In this document: piece by piece, positions 11,788 through 25,343 of the stretch
How positions within the stretch are numbered: the stretch's first letter is position 1
Layout of the letters: each line of letters starts with the position of its first letter
Assembly (NCBI RefSeq): GCF_949628215.1
Contig: NC_134276.1
Coordinates: 11,993,690 to 12,057,689 of the forward strand
Direction: 5' to 3'
Length of the DNA: 64,000 nt
Source: Phalacrocorax aristotelis
Taxonomy: Eukaryota; Chordata; Aves; Suliformes; Phalacrocoracidae
Position numbers and translations under genes: made by a program
The notes under the pieces: model-generated
Told to the model about the DNA's origin: nothing
The model's database searches: none
Seen by the model: the letters and a program-made list of their open reading frames with translations, nothing else

Positions 11788-14742
11788 GTAAGAATATTGT
11801 TATCATATTCTAATTTTAATATGGCTTTAGAACTAATTTGTGGTTTGCAGTTGTAAACTTTAATTTCCTGATAATTGTACAAAAACTACATCATTTTCTT
11901 GCTCTGGCAAGTTTATTATTCAGGTTTTGTTCTTTTATTAGTGTTTTTAGTAGTTTTATGAGTTAATGTAGATAATTTTCTTCATAAGTGTAACTATAAA
12001 TAAATTTTACTTTTTTCTGATTGATCTATGTGTACTGGATAATATAATCTGTCGCGGCATGAGAACTTTTACGTATGCAGGATACTGTCACATAATACCT
12101 ACCGTTAATTCAAGCATTATAGACAACTTTGACCACGTAGCACTAAACAGAAAAAGGATTTAGCATTGGAAGACTGTTTATTATACACATACCTTGCCAG
12201 CACCCATGTGCCTAAGGCAATCCACAACTTTGACCTCAGTACCTAGTTTCCTTAGGTAGCACATAAGGATCAGACAATTAAAAATACTTTCCACAGAATC
12301 CAGCATCCTGAGTGGGGGCTAGATATTAAGAGATGCTGACAACAGGATTCAGTCATATTCCCTATCCCTCTAGACACAGAATGGATTTTAGCTGATTTAT
12401 TCTTGGATACAGGAAGATAACTGATTTCTGATCGTAATGCCTGTCCTTGACTTCTCAGAGTTAGAAGTTACTTTATGATCGGTGGAATAATCAAATATTT
12501 ATTGCGCCAACAGGAGAGTTAGCCAGCACAGAAAACCAGCATATAGAGTGTGTCTCCAAGTGGTGGCTTCTCCCCAGATATTCTTCTGGCTACATTCACT
12601 GGTGCAGAAACTGAGGTCCAGTCTCATTTCTTGTAACTGAGCGATGTAATCTCTACCTGTACCAATTTTTGCTTCTTCTCTTTTACTTAGCCAATAAATT
12701 TACCGGTATCCTGTGCAAAGTGAAACCACTTTGAAAGGAAGAATTTCAGAGCCTGTTAAAAAATAATATTTGTTTGTTAGGTAGAAAATTAACATGGGAA
12801 GATTCTGGTTCAGATTCTGGCTGGAGAGATTATTAAACTGAGTCTTCCACATATGGGGAGAATGTTCTAACCACTGGTCTGATGAAGCATAGGAGGATCA
12901 CAGGAAAAATTACAGTTTCTCTGGCCATCCTTTGTAAAGAGCATAATACAGTACTGTGTGCTTCGAGCGTTTACTAAACTGGGTCCTGTAGGGAAAATAA
13001 GCAGATGAATACCGGTTGAAAGTGTGAGCTAGCTGCCTAGTTGCTAAGTATTTTGGAGACTTACAGTCTTACGATGTAGGTTTATGTAGATTTATAATAT
13101 AGATTATTTAGACACTCTGAGAACTTTACGGTCCAAAATTTAAGATCTAATAGATTTTAAGTACTTTCATACTTCAGCTGCAATTAAGAAGGGATTCAGG
13201 ATTTGTATTTTGGACTTGCCTATCTTCTATGTTACTCTATAAAATATAGGACTAACTTCTATGACCTTCATGTGACTGTTCCTACATAACAGGACACATC
13301 CTAGACACATCCTAGCTCTCCATAACATTGCTGCCTCTTCCACATGGAAAAGTCCTTAACATCAGAAAACCTACTACAGTTTGGACTGCAGCATAGCTGC
13401 CAGTATCTGCTACTACAAGAATAATAAATGGGTTATACATCTATCATTGACTAAATATATCACTACTGTGAAACCGTCTGATCCAGCTAATTTAAGAATG
13501 ACCTTATTCAAGATTAAAATGTGAAAATAATGTAACACAATGTTATCATTTGATTAATTATACAGTATGAAAAATGAGTGCTTGGAATATATTCAGCAAA
13601 TTCTAGTATTCAGGAAATAATTACCGTGTTGAAAATCTACTAAGCTCAGCAGTGCTTTAGTAAGGCCTTGAACCTGCAGTCCTCGTTACGTAGCCTGAAA
13701 CTCCATTTGTATCACATTTTGTAACATGGGAAGATATTTATCGGTTTAAAATGCCAAAGGAGATATTAAGAAAGCTATAAGAGAAGATTTGTATTAATCT
13801 ATGTTGGAAAGCATTCAATTTTGTTTCAGTAGCAAATAAAATCTTATTTTTAAAACTTTGGGGAATATGCCAGTTTAGGATAATTATAAAAAATCATCTA
13901 TCTTTTTAGAACCAACTTTTCCATTGTGAAAAAGGAAGTTTTCACAACATCTTGTAAGTTTAATAGTTTTCACTGTATAAACAGTATACTGTTATTTTGC
14001 TGATTCTTCAGACTAAAAGAGGAACAGCTCTAGTGACTGGAGTTCTACTTATTTTGTAGGGTACTGCCTTTAAAGTCTAGTTGTAAACATATAAGATCCA
14101 GTATGATTTAAGAGCAAATTAAAATACACTACAAATAGGAATATAAATGCAAATACAAAAACAGTATTAGATAAATCTTATATCATAGTTGTTTAAAAAG
14201 CTTTTGTTTAAACTAGGTGAACTCAGAACCAGAAGTAGCAATTTTTATGAGCGCAAGATGTAAAATTTATTCACAGTAGCTGCTGTCCCATTTATTAAAA
14301 AAAAAGAAAAAAGCAAGCACTCCAAACATTTGTCGGAATATTAAGGGTTTGATTCCCTGCTGATTACTCTACTTGACATTGATACAACTTCAAAGTCACA
14401 GGAAGTACCCTCCAATAAGATGGGTGCAGTATACTCATAACTCTAAGATCTATAGCAATGGAAGTTACTTAAAATATTTTATTGTTTTTATTCAATGATT
14501 ATGTTTACTGCCCAGTCTTTTCAGATTAACAGTCTTTAAGACTGGATTTTTTAATGGTGGGGATGGCTGGATGTCTGGTTTATGTCATTATTCTTTTTTC
14601 CCTCTTTCCAAAATTATGGAAATATTATGTATTAACTAAAAACCCAGATTTTCCTTAGAACTATAAAAATTACAAAGTTATTTAGATAAAGGAAAAAAGT
14701 TATTTTCCCTGTGTTTACTAGCTTTGTTTTACTGTCTTTCAG
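11788..14742 (+). other. DEUP1 intron
   Basis: Intron of 2.96 kb, AT-rich. No transposable element, RNA gene or conserved motif recognised. Confidence 0.7.
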
Positions 14743-14856
14743 GAATTTAAGGCAAAATCAAGAGAATGGGATAAGAAGGGGACAATCTGCCAGAATTATC
14801 TCAATTATTTAGATGCTCAACAAAAATTACTGTCTGAGAAATATAATCTATTTCAG
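14743..14856 (+). CDS. DEUP1: DEUP1 coding exon 5
   Basis: Phase-0 exon of 38 codons, EFKAKSREWDKK to QQKLLSEKYNLFQ. Acceptor CTGTCTTTCAG, donor GTAAAA. EFRAKSREWDK and DAQQKLLSEK-type residues are hallmark DEUP1 sequence. Confidence 0.95.
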
Positions 14857-17800
14857 GTAAAATTCCTACCTTCCTGCTTTAGGAATAAAATGAGCTGTTA
14901 GCTTAGCTAGAGTTATTTTAACTTAGTTTAGAAAATCTGAACACCACTAAGCTTATAGTGAACCTGACAATACATGGATATATTTGTAGTGGATACATTG
15001 CTTTAGGTAGGGTAGACCCATACTGAAAGATCTAATGATACATATGGTTATTTTAATTTTATTTTTCTCATTAAAATGAGAAAATGAATAAGTATCATGA
15101 TGAAAATTACAATATTTCTGATTTTAAAAACCTGCAAAAACAGTTCATGTTCCTTTTTTAAGTATATTGTGGAAATGCTTTTATCTTCTATGCAATTAAT
15201 TGTGATGACAAGTTATTGAAAAGTATCTTACCAAGTAAGTAATACATGCCATTGCTATATCGACTCAAATATAAAGTTCCCTCAAGTCCAAGACAGCCAA
15301 AATAATTTCTATATGTGACTCCAAAATCACACTTGGAGTTGTTTGTGGGATCACTTATCCCTTTTTTATCATACTTTTCAGCTTTCAAGTTACCATTCAG
15401 TCCTTCGTTGACTTTGTGATTCATTTTTACTTCCTGATGCACTTACTACTTTTTTATATAGCCTATTGATCTAGAATATATTTTTTTATTCCTTCCAATC
15501 CAGAACAAAATATTGATTTAATGATGTCTTGATGACTTATCCTATCTAAAAGAAGAGAATATAACTTACAAATTAACTGGGCCACAAGACAGATCAAAAA
15601 TTAAATAAGGAGAAGCCAATTATGTAGCTGACTGGTAATTCGCTTTTCCACTGTTACTAAGCTCATTGGATCTTAATTTAGTGAAACACTGTCTTAACAA
15701 TTCCTATGAGACCCTTTACCCATATCCAGAGTTTCCAAGGATGACAGTTTTGTTTATAGAGGCAGAAAACATTCTATTGCAGCTATTGAACTTCCATAGA
15801 AATGTGTTAAAAAAGCAAGGCTTTGACTAGGCAAAACTACTGACTGATGCATGTTGATTATATAGTTAGACAAATCAAAATGGAGCGCGCAAGGTGATCA
15901 TCTACATTTTTCTGTTGAGGCTTGCATCACTGCCATCAATGAACTTTCTTTGAAGACGATTTTCTTCACAACTGTAACATAACACCAACTAGTTTATTAA
16001 ATAGAAGTCTGATGGACTGTTAGCGTTCAACTTTAAAAGCATTAAATGGTCCCATGTCTTTGCCTCAAACTCCTCTTTTGTGAGGTCATTGATTTCCGGC
16101 TGGAGTCTTGTGCTATATTTTTCACAGGATGCCTTTTAGATTTTGGTGTGTCAGACTCCATAACTTAGATGTCAGGGGGGACCTTATTTATTTTCTATAG
16201 AAATTAAACTTACCTGCAAATTTCTTTGACTTTTTATTTGATATTCAGCCAGTGGTCAGTTCTACTTCAGTGTTCAGCCAACAGAAATATGGTAACATAG
16301 TAAATGACATCAGAAGCTGCCTAAAGCATGGGTTTTTTCCAATCCTTATCAATGAGATATGGTATTTGTAACCCTATTTATTTTTAAGACACTTTTTCTT
16401 GCTCAGATTGACCTCTGCACATGATATATGGTTTCCAGGTTATATTTTGTTGTCATTTTTCAGCTAATTCTCACTCTTCTGAAAGATTACTGCTGCTTGT
16501 TAATCTCCCAGTAGAGGGTTCCATGTGGATAACTTTTTGAACAGCAAAAACAGTTACCATAGTAATTGTGCTTCTTCACAATGCCTGTGCATTCACAAAT
16601 ACTGGCAATACCAATTTTCTGAAGTTTTGGCTTTAAAATTTTAATTAGTACAAGGAACTGAATGGAGTGTGGGACTCTGCAGAATCACAGAATCACAGAA
16701 AGTTAGAAGTTGGAAGGGACCTCTGGATATCATCTTGCCCAACCCCCCTGCTTGAGCAGGCACACCCAGAGCAGGGGGCACAGGAACGCATCCAGGCAGG
16801 GTTGAATGTCTCCAGGGAAGGGACTCCACAGCCTCCCTGGGCAGCCTGTTCCACTGCTCTGGCACCCTCACAGGAAAGAAGTTTTTTTCTCATGTTTAGC
16901 TGGAACTTCCTGTGTTACAATTTGTGCCCATTGCCCCTTGTCCTGTCATTGGGCACCACTGAAAAGAGTCCAGCCCCATCCTCTTGACACCCACCCTTCA
17001 GCTATTTATAATCATTGATAAGATCCCCTCTCAGTCTTCTCTTCCTCAGGCTGAACAAACCAAAGTCTCTCAGCCTGTCTTCACAAGAGAGATGCTCCAG
17101 TCCTCTCATCATATTCGTAGCTCTCCGCTGGACTCTCTCCAGTAGTTCCCTGTCTGTCTTGAACTGACAAGTTTCTGTGCCCAGAACTGGACACAATACT
17201 CCAGTTGTGGCCTCACTCAACCTGCTGGCCACACTCCTTTTAATGCACCCCAGGATACCATTGGCCTTTTTGGCCACAAGGGCACAGTGCTGGCTCAGGG
17301 TCAGCCTGCTGTCCACCAGCACTCCCAGGTCCTTCTCAGCAGAGCCACTTTCCAGTAGCTCAGCTCCCAGTCTGTACTGGTGCCTGGGGTTGTTCCTCCC
17401 CAGGGGCAGGACCTTGCACTTGCTCTTGTTGAATTTCATGAGGTTGCCCTCAGGCCAGCTCTCCAGCCTGTCCAGGTCTCGCTGGATGGCAGCACAGCCT
17501 TCTGGTGTATCAGCCACTCCTCCCAGCTTGGTGTCATCAGCGAACTTGCTGAGGTTACACTCTGTCCCATCATCCAGGTCATTGAACAGGACTGGACCCA
17601 GCACAGACTCCTGGGTTACACCATTAGTTACAGACCTCCATCCAGACTCTGCCCTGTTGATCACAACCCTCTGAGTTCCATTGTTGAGCCAGTTCTCAGT
17701 CCACTTCACTGTCCTCCCATCTAACCCACACTTCCTTATCTTGTCTAAGAGGATGCTATGGGAGACAGTGTCCAATGCCGTACTGAAGTCGAGGTAAACA

Positions 17801-18494
17801 ACATCCACTGCTCTCCCTTCATCTACCCAGCCAGTCACGCCATCATAGAAGGCTATCAGGTTGGTCAAGCATGATCTCCCCTTGGTGAATCATGTTGTCT
17901 TCTTCTGATAATCATCTTTTCCTCTACATCCCTGGAGATGGCCTCCAGGATGAACCTGCAAATGATTCTTCCCCAGGTTTAAGGAAAATATCAAAGTAGT
18001 ACCGTTAATGTAGTAACTGAGCTGTTTATACAAACTATTTAATGCTAGCCCTCTAGTCAAAGGTTAATATCTATCCTGAGGCACACATACACACAACTCC
18101 TACTGAGTTCAATGAATCAACGAAGAACATTTCTCTCAAATTATTTTTTATAGGTAACTGTTTTGAGTAGGTCATCATAATCACCTTTTTCACACTTGGG
18201 TCTAATTAACATTCAGTGCAAGTGAAATACACGGCCAAGGAGAAAAATCCTTCAAAAAATTTTGTGCCCTTGAAAGTTTCTGAAACATTTTTCTTACTGA
18301 GGGCAAAGAACTTGAGAATAAAAAAAGGAAGTATCCTTTAGAGAAGTAATGCAAACTGTCCCAGTTGTGCTATCTGTTCTCAGCAAATACTGGTGAAAAT
18401 AGAAATAGCTTTATGGCTTTAGTAGTAATGGTCTGGTCTTAACAATGTACATATAGTTATTGAATTTCGTTTGAAAGATTTTCTTGATTTTTAG
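14857..18494 (+). other. DEUP1 intron with one CR1
   Basis: Intron of 3.64 kb. A minus-strand CR1 occupies 16680-17965. Nothing recognised in 14857-16679 or 17966-18494. Confidence 0.7.
16680..17965 (-). mobile_element. CR1 LINE fragment, copy A of a near-identical pair
   Basis: Complement of the CR1 3' end (repeated AATCACAGA) starts at 16682. The reverse-transcriptase C-terminal half is open at 17002-17868 (288 codons), with [21 protein letters not shown] (catalytic FADD intact) and [13 protein letters not shown]. Two in-frame deletions are visible. One lies between VLFN and DLDDG, where four residues are expected. The other is after VASRLSEA, where the LVRPHLEY segment is lost. The 5' end is truncated near 17965. 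Positions 17045-17913 look identical to 40929-41797. Confidence 0.92.
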
Positions 18495-18707
18495 AAGCAG
18501 ACCCAGAATTACCAATTCCAAATAAGCAATAAGAAACAAAAACAAGAAGAGGTAATTACCAATGGCCAGCCTGAAAATGAAAAGTATGAGTTGATTATTG
18601 AAAAGCTAAAGGCAACTGTGAATGAAATTGCACTAAACAAGAATAAACTAGAAGAGGAAAACCTGAAACTCCGGGAGGATCTAAAAATGTACCAGAACCA
18701 GTGCCAG
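18495..18707 (+). CDS. DEUP1: DEUP1 coding exon 6
   Basis: Phase-0 exon of 71 codons, KQTQNYQFQISNKKQKQEE through LREDLKMYQNQCQ. Acceptor GATTTTTAG, donor GTAGTA. IIEKLK, VNEIAL, NKL and LKMYQ residues match mammalian DEUP1 closely; the stretch around ITNGQPENEK is more variable. Confidence 0.95.
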
Positions 18708-19762
18708 GTAGTAATAGTTTTTCTTCTTCATGGTGGCTGTGGAATTAATGTTGGACCATTAATTGCTTAAGAGTATACTTTAAAAAGTTTTACTGAGATG
18801 GCTATATTTAAAAAAGCGTGTACATTAGTTATATTATTTGCAGGAATACAGAATGAGCTGTGAAAAGTACAAGTTTTTGAGTAACACTCAAACAGAAAAC
18901 AGAAATATGTTTGATATGTAGTAGTATATTTCACTCTTGTCTGCTTATCTAGGGTTTTATAACTTTTCTATATCCATAGCATCTACAGGAACTTAGCCTC
19001 ATTCACTTCGTTCCTTGAATATAAATTACTCCTATCAAATCTCTTTATCTGATTTTTACCTTGTTGTACACTGTGCCATATAGCTAGCAAATAAGTATAT
19101 AGAAAAGCGTATGGTATACTTTCTATTGAGAGAAGATTTTGCAGTCAATGAATTTTTAAGTTGTCAGCTATGTGAAGAACCATCAGTTTTTATCTTATCC
19201 ATAGTGTATCATTTTTGAATGTAGGACTGATCTATGAAGACAGCCATTTGGGCCTCTTCTTTTGGTTGTGATGTATGAGTTCTGACAAGACTGAGATAAT
19301 ACAAGATCTTTACAGCCTTTTTATCAGCTATGTTTGAAACAGATCAGGAATGAGATTCTTGTTGCTATTTTTTTCTGCTAACATATATAAATTATGCTTT
19401 TGCTTATTTATTTAAGCACTTCAAGGTTCAGTAATATATAGAGTGGCCTACAGTGGCCTCAACTCTTTCTGGAGAAAGACAATCTGTTTCTGTTTATAAA
19501 CAACCTTGCAGAGTTATAACTTCATATGCAATATACTTTTTAGGACTTAACATACATGTGGTGGAGGTTAATTTCAGGTGTTGTCAGAACAGCCAAGTTT
19601 AGCACATGTTGTTTGTACATCTCTTTTGCACATTAGTTCACTGAGTCGTTTGCCTATATACAAGTTATTGGTATGGAAGCAAAAACCTCTGTTTTGAGGC
19701 TTGTTAAAAAGGCTGCCTTCAAAAGTAGTGGGACTAGAATATGGAGTGGAACAAAATCAAAG

Positions 19763-20122
19763 TAGAGAGGGAGGTGCTGATCTCTTCTTCATGGTACCCA
19801 GTGATAGGATGCGTGGGAATGGTTCAAAGCTGCTCCAGGGGAGGTTTAAACTGGACATCAGGAAGCATTTCTTTACCAAGAGGGTGGTCAAACACTGGAA
19901 CAGGCTTCCTAGAGAGGTGGTTGATGACTCAAGCCTGTCAGTGCTTAAGAGGCATTTGGACAATGCCCTTAACAATATGCTTTAACTTGGTCTGTCCTGA
20001 ATTGGTCAGGCAGTGGGACTAGATGATCCTTGACCCTTCCAACTGAAATAGTCCTATTCTATTCTATTCTATTCTATTCTATTCTATTCTATTCTATTCT
20101 ATTCTATTCTATTCTATTCTAT
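19763..20122 (+). mobile_element. CR1 LINE 3' fragment with (ATTCT)n tail
   Basis: Encodes the end of CR1 ORF2 (MRGNGSKLLQGRFKLDIRK, then HWNRLPREVVD), followed by the CR1 3' UTR and a tail of ATTCT units. Same strand as DEUP1. The 5' boundary near 19763 is approximate. The ORF2 C terminus is open in one frame here, but the fragment is far too short to be active. Confidence 0.88.
20056..20122 (+). repeat. (ATTCT)13 microsatellite
   Basis: Thirteen uninterrupted ATTCT units from 20056 to 20120, ending ATGG. The array lies exactly at the CR1 3' end, whose normal tail carries only a few such units. Confidence 0.95.
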
Positions 20123-22894
20123 GGCAATTGGAGCAGGTGGATAGATGCTGTACGACAGAGAGAGTAGATGTCATTGTGCTGTGTAGCCTTTACAAAAATC
20201 TTCAAGCTAGAGGATTTTTTGAATCATGTGAGTAGAATACAGGAGCTGTAGGGGAAGCACTGAAGACATGTTAAGTAGAAGTGGAGCTAGATGTACGTAA
20301 CATTATCAGCTAGCAGGCAGAAAGTTGCAGAACAACTGTGCTGGTGGTGTGGAATACTGCTGTGTTAGAAAAGCCACATTTGCAGATAGCTGCAGAAGGG
20401 AAATACCAATGTAAAGTCAATGTATGGTGAAAATGTGTAGCTCAGAGAAAACATTTTTTAGGAATGTCTGTATGAGAAAGAAGGAAGTGCAAGGCCAGTT
20501 GCGAGCCAGAAGAAGTAAGCAGGTTTCCGTGAAGGGGTGCTAGGTGGAGGATGGGAATAATTGGACCTGATGTGGGTAAAGGAGAGAGGAGTAGATGGGA
20601 ATCTTGGTGGGGAGAAGGCTGATGGCAATGTCAGGAAGCCTACTATTGTGCCTCATATATCTTCTATGACTATGACCATTTCATGTATGCCTCTAAATAT
20701 TTCTCATACTATTAATTAGCAAAGAAGCAGTGATAAAGTGAAATGTATGGAAGACCATACAGGCTCTACAGAAAATACGAACTTTAGAAGATCCAAACTG
20801 AGACTGCAGACTATTTCTCTACCTTATGAATGGTATGACAAACTTAACTGCAGACATACATGAGAGGCAGCCTGAACACATCACATAGGAGGCTTGGTTC
20901 CTGGAAACTCTGCATTAAGTCAGCTGCTGTACACTAATTTACATAGAAATACAGCATATATTTCTATTGAAAAGGTTGAACCGCTTTGAGTAGAATTAGA
21001 ACATAAGCTGATCAGGAATTTTTTGAGACTTCCTTTCTATACCAAGCATGGCAAGCTAGTTGAAGCAAAGCTTTTCACAGAAGAAAACAGAGGATTTGGA
21101 AAAGTCTTCAATTTGAAACAGACTCTTAAAAATATGTTTCATTAGATATTTTCTAAATAAAACCTAAAGTTTTCTGGTTCAAAATTAATTTTCATTTTGG
21201 TGTTTTAACTAGGTGCAATAGCTATTTTCTAAAATAATAAGTGGTACAACTCTAAATGATTTTTTTGAAGTGATGTGTGAAACTCTTGACCTGAAGTTCC
21301 GTTTCAATTATTATTGTGGCTGCTGCTGTGGCTCCTGTTGGTCCTGCTATTATTATAATTCACAGAAGAAAATACAATTTATGTAAATATGTATGATGAC
21401 TTCAGTCTGCCACAGATGATATGACTTCCACCACACAGTTGTGCAGCATTCATTCCTCTTATCTACCCCAGAATGAAATCAGAGGGGTAACCCTCCCCCA
21501 AATTCATGTATTATAACATAATCATGGCTATTTCTTGAATGTTGAAGCCATGAAGATGATCACAAGCAAGTCTTGCAGACAATTTCAGCAATTCATTAAG
21601 ATTTATTTCACTTGGATATACCCAGACTTGCATTTCAGAGTTTAAAAAAGCTCTCTCAGCCTTAATTTAACAAAGGGTAAGACGAATGAATCTGTATATG
21701 CAGTCCCTATAAAAAACACAAAAGCACTTCATATCTGTCTTCAACAGCCCTTTCATCCAGAGGAAAACCACAGGCTTCTTGCAAGGAAGGTCATTCTAAT
21801 ATGAGGCTCTAAGGAAAATAAACCTTTGAAGTTCCTTGCTTGCGGTGTTGTTTCTGGATTCCAGTTGTCTTTTGAAAGTTTAAAGGCTTTATTTTTGCTT
21901 TTAAACTTGGAAAGTATGAAAGTATATTAAAATGAAATGAAGAAATTATGAAAAATGCTAGTGGTTTTAGTGTAATAGTTTAAAGGCAAAGGATCAACAT
22001 CCTTGGATTATTTTTTTTCTGGAATATGCTTTTGGATCTTGAGTGAGAGGAAATAAATATTCCTCAGATATTATTATTGCAAGAATCTGATTGTTATTGT
22101 TACTTTTATTATTTGTGTGTTATATTTTGAAGTTCTTATCTTTAGTAAGTTTTCAGCATACTTTTGGGAAATTCAGAGTTTTTGGGGAAATCAGATTTTA
22201 TGATGCCAAATAAACATGTATCTCCAGATTGTCTATCACATTGTCAATCAGAAATTAAAGGTAAAATAGAAAAATCTTTCTGTGATTATTTGAAATTTTT
22301 GTGATGTTCATTTAAATAAGCAATTAACTCCATGCAGATAGAACTAGTTTTGGAGATGATTGAGCATACACCTCATCTAAGTATGTAGGTCTAGCTGTAT
22401 CTGCTCCAAGCTTCCAGCCAATGTTTAATGAAGACATGCCCTAATCCTGCCTTTCTCTAGCCTTGTAGTTTTCAAGCTTACAAATTTGGAAATGCTGTTA
22501 GGAAAATAGAAAATAGAAGTTACTTATGGCACTAATTCTCGTATAAGAAGCATGTTCTAGGGTGCAGAACCTGCTGAAACAAGCAAACTATGTACTTTAG
22601 ATGCATTTAGTACAATAAAGAACTTCTGAATTATGTTTCCTATAATAGTTTCAGAGACAGATGCATTGGAACATTGCAAGAGCTAAAGAATATTCAGCAT
22701 CTGATTTTTAGATGACATTTCTGGAGAAAGGAACTGTCATGAAAGCAATGCCTTTCTCAGAAATGAAACTCTAAATAAAAGCATGTATGTCCTTTCATAC
22801 AAATTGTGGAGGTATCCAAAATGATGTGTTAAAATACAGCATTTTGAACTGTCTGATTTTATTTAACTATTTATGTATTTGCTTGTTTCTTTAG

Positions 22895-23040
22895 AACATG
22901 GAGGCAGGCTTTTCAGAAATGAGAAATGAGCTGCAGTCACGGGATGCACTCTGGAGAAGGATACAACTGGAATGCCAACAGTTGCATACAGAGTTATTGA
23001 AAATCAGAGACTATAAAGATATGCAGGAAATTCCAATGAA
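22895..23040 (+). CDS. DEUP1: DEUP1 coding exon 7
   Basis: 146-nt exon of 48 codons plus two bases, NMEAGFSEMRNELQSRD through the MQEIPM residues. Acceptor GTTTCTTTAG, donor GTATGT, ending in phase 2. MEAG-SE, ELQSRD and LH-ELLKI match DEUP1. The next exon supplies one G to finish a Lys codon. Confidence 0.93.
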
Positions 23041-23654
23041 GTATGTATGTTGAAGACAATATTTAAATTAACAAGTACTTCTGAGCTAATAACTTTTTTC
23101 TTATATTTGATTTAAATTAAGTATCTTAAAAAGATACTCTGGATTCAAATGTCAGATTCTAAACAATTTCAGAATAAACATTTTCATTGGCAATTATATA
23201 TGAGAACATTGCAGGCTCTGTTAAAAGGCTTTAATACTGCCTAGATCTTTACAAATCAATGCTTTTCTTACATTTATATGTTTACAGTCTCTTTCATTTT
23301 CTCAGCATTAAAACACTTCGGAAGCAGCGCAATTTTAAGATTCTTCCTAACCTCCTTTGAGTAAAACGTTCATCTTTTTATGGTTTATCTGATCTACTGT
23401 AGCTATTTGAGATTATATGAAATACCAGCCTACAGGAGAACTCAGGGTTCTTTCTGCATGCACTTGCATTGTCCTTAATCTCTATAAATCTCTCAAGATC
23501 CAACCTGGTTTAGGCCAAACCTTTGATTGTGGTTTTTCCACCCCCCCTTCAGTAAGCAGGTCTTCCCCAGTTTTACGCTGTGGAGAGGATACTGTAAGGT
23601 AAAGTTTATTGAACATTCTGCTCATTTCATGTTTTATTTATTTCTTATTTAAAG
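23041..23654 (+). other. DEUP1 intron
   Basis: Intron of 614 bp with no recognised feature. An ORF at 23417-23602 is chance. Confidence 0.7.
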
Positions 23655-23760
23655 GCATCAGTCATCTTGTGTACAACTTACTGAACAACTAGAAAATAAG
23701 ACTGCTGAGTTATTATTGTTGGCACAAAGCCAAGAATGCCAACCAGGAGAGCTAACCAAG
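23655..23760 (+). CDS. DEUP1: DEUP1 coding exon 8
   Basis: 106-nt exon that completes the split Lys codon and adds 35 codons, HQSSCVQLTEQLENKT through PGELTK. Acceptor TATTTAAAG, donor GTATTT. The homology to mammals is weaker here, but the exon sits between well-conserved exons, keeps the frame, and ends with the EL-K residues that precede the conserved I-R start of the next exon. Confidence 0.85.
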
Positions 23761-25343
23761 GTATTTCATAATATTTCATAATATTAAGTATTCCCAGATC
23801 TTAGCTGCAATATAGGATTTTTGAAAGAGAGTAGAGTACTGACCTTGGGTAGGTGCATATGCAGAAGAGAGCAGGAAGATAACCTGTGGGTTTAGGAGAG
23901 CATGAAGTTTTCATATATGAAAAAGTCTTCATATGTGGTTGCATTTCTGGAGGTAGTTGTATAGCTGCAAAATTGACATTCTGATTCTGTGCGCTAACAA
24001 CAGAGCTAGCTACTTCACTGAAATAACAGGAGAGGCCATGCCTAAGCATCACTGTGGTTCAGATAATACCATGCAAGTAATAAACCCTCCAAGGCTATGA
24101 GTAATTAATAGGTTATAAGAGGTAAGTTGTAGCTTGTAGGTGTTCTCAGATGTAAGATATGCTAACAGATCAACTGATAGAAGTCACTATGGCAGGGACC
24201 CACACAAAGCTAGGTTTAATCAGTCACCTGCCGCACAGTCTAGGGCAGCGCTCTTTAGTTTGAACTATGCATCACATTGTATTGCACATTTCAGAAGTGC
24301 TGTGTGCAAGCAGTAACAGCATGGCACTGTGGAATGGCATATGGCTTGGCAGGCCAAAGCAGTTTGGGAGTAGAGGATACTCGGAACTCCTCTGACAGGC
24401 ACGTTGCGGTTTTGCTGAGTAGCAATGTAAGCAGGAATATCTCTAATTGGATGCAGCTGACTTGGATGCAGCAATTTTGGCACGATAGTCATGATCTAGC
24501 TCTTAGCTTTTTTGCATCTACATCTATTTGTTTATAATTCCAGTATTTCTGTGTAGTTTGCATAAATAAAAACAAAATGCCATCTGTTACTGATTGCATA
24601 CAGTACTGCAAGGAATTATTAAAATGGGTTCAAAGGTTGTTATGCTGGGTTTTGTAGTTTTGTTCTGTACCTAATAAAAAAATATCCATCAGTACTAAAT
24701 TGTTCGTTATAGTAGAAAGATTATGAAAATGATTGCTGTGTTGATTCTTTGGAGAACTCTACACAGGAGATAGTGCAGGAAGTTTGACCTTAAATTTTAT
24801 ATATAATGGCAGGAAAAATTCTCATAAAGTGATTTACCATTTATATCCTTTATTTCTAACATAGTTTCTCATTGAAGAGTCTCTAGATTGATATATTTAT
24901 ATTGCTCCTAAGTTAATTTAGGCTGCATTAAACTTATTTTAAATGTAAATTAACTTAGGAGCAATATAAATAAATCATATTTAGTTTTATTGAATGGATA
25001 TTTCCTTGGATATTCTTTGCCATAAATTCCAGTTCTTAAAATTAACATTATTTTTATTACATTCTTTTTAAATATTAATTTAAATGCCTTGTATTTTGTT
25101 CATTTCTAATACTAAATAGGCGAATGAAAGCACAAGAGAAGGGGTGAAAAAGATGTAAAAATAAACAAAGCTATGTGCACTGACTCATGAAGATATTTTA
25201 TTATACAATCTCAAAAATCTCTGATTTGGTTAGTAGAGTTGGTGTCTTGGAAGCAACACCAAAAAAAGTCACTGATAGGTAGCAAGTGATGCAATCATAT
25301 TTACTGCACAACATTTTTTCTTTTTGAAACATATTTGCTACAG
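23761..25343 (+). other. DEUP1 intron with perfect inverted repeat
   Basis: Intron of 1.58 kb. Contains the 27-bp perfect inverted repeat at 24894-24972. Otherwise nothing recognised. Confidence 0.7.
24894..24972. repeat. 27-bp perfect inverted repeat, 25-bp loop
   Basis: The arm at 24894-24920 (core TATTGCTCCTAAGTTAATTT) is exactly complementary to 24946-24972, with a 25-bp spacer at 24921-24945. Transcribed in either direction it would form a long uninterrupted stem. The arms are AT-rich. It is not part of a transposon that I recognise. Confidence 0.95.

Larger units (their letters stand above)
18708..22894 (+). other. DEUP1 intron with CR1 tail
   Basis: Intron of 4.19 kb. It holds a CR1 3' fragment with an expanded pentamer tail at 19763-20122. 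The remainder has no recognised element. Confidence 0.7.

Noticed and set aside
17002..17868. 288-codon reverse-transcriptase frame as a functional gene
   Set aside because: It is an internal part of a 5'-truncated CR1 with two deletions, no endonuclease and no complete polymerase.
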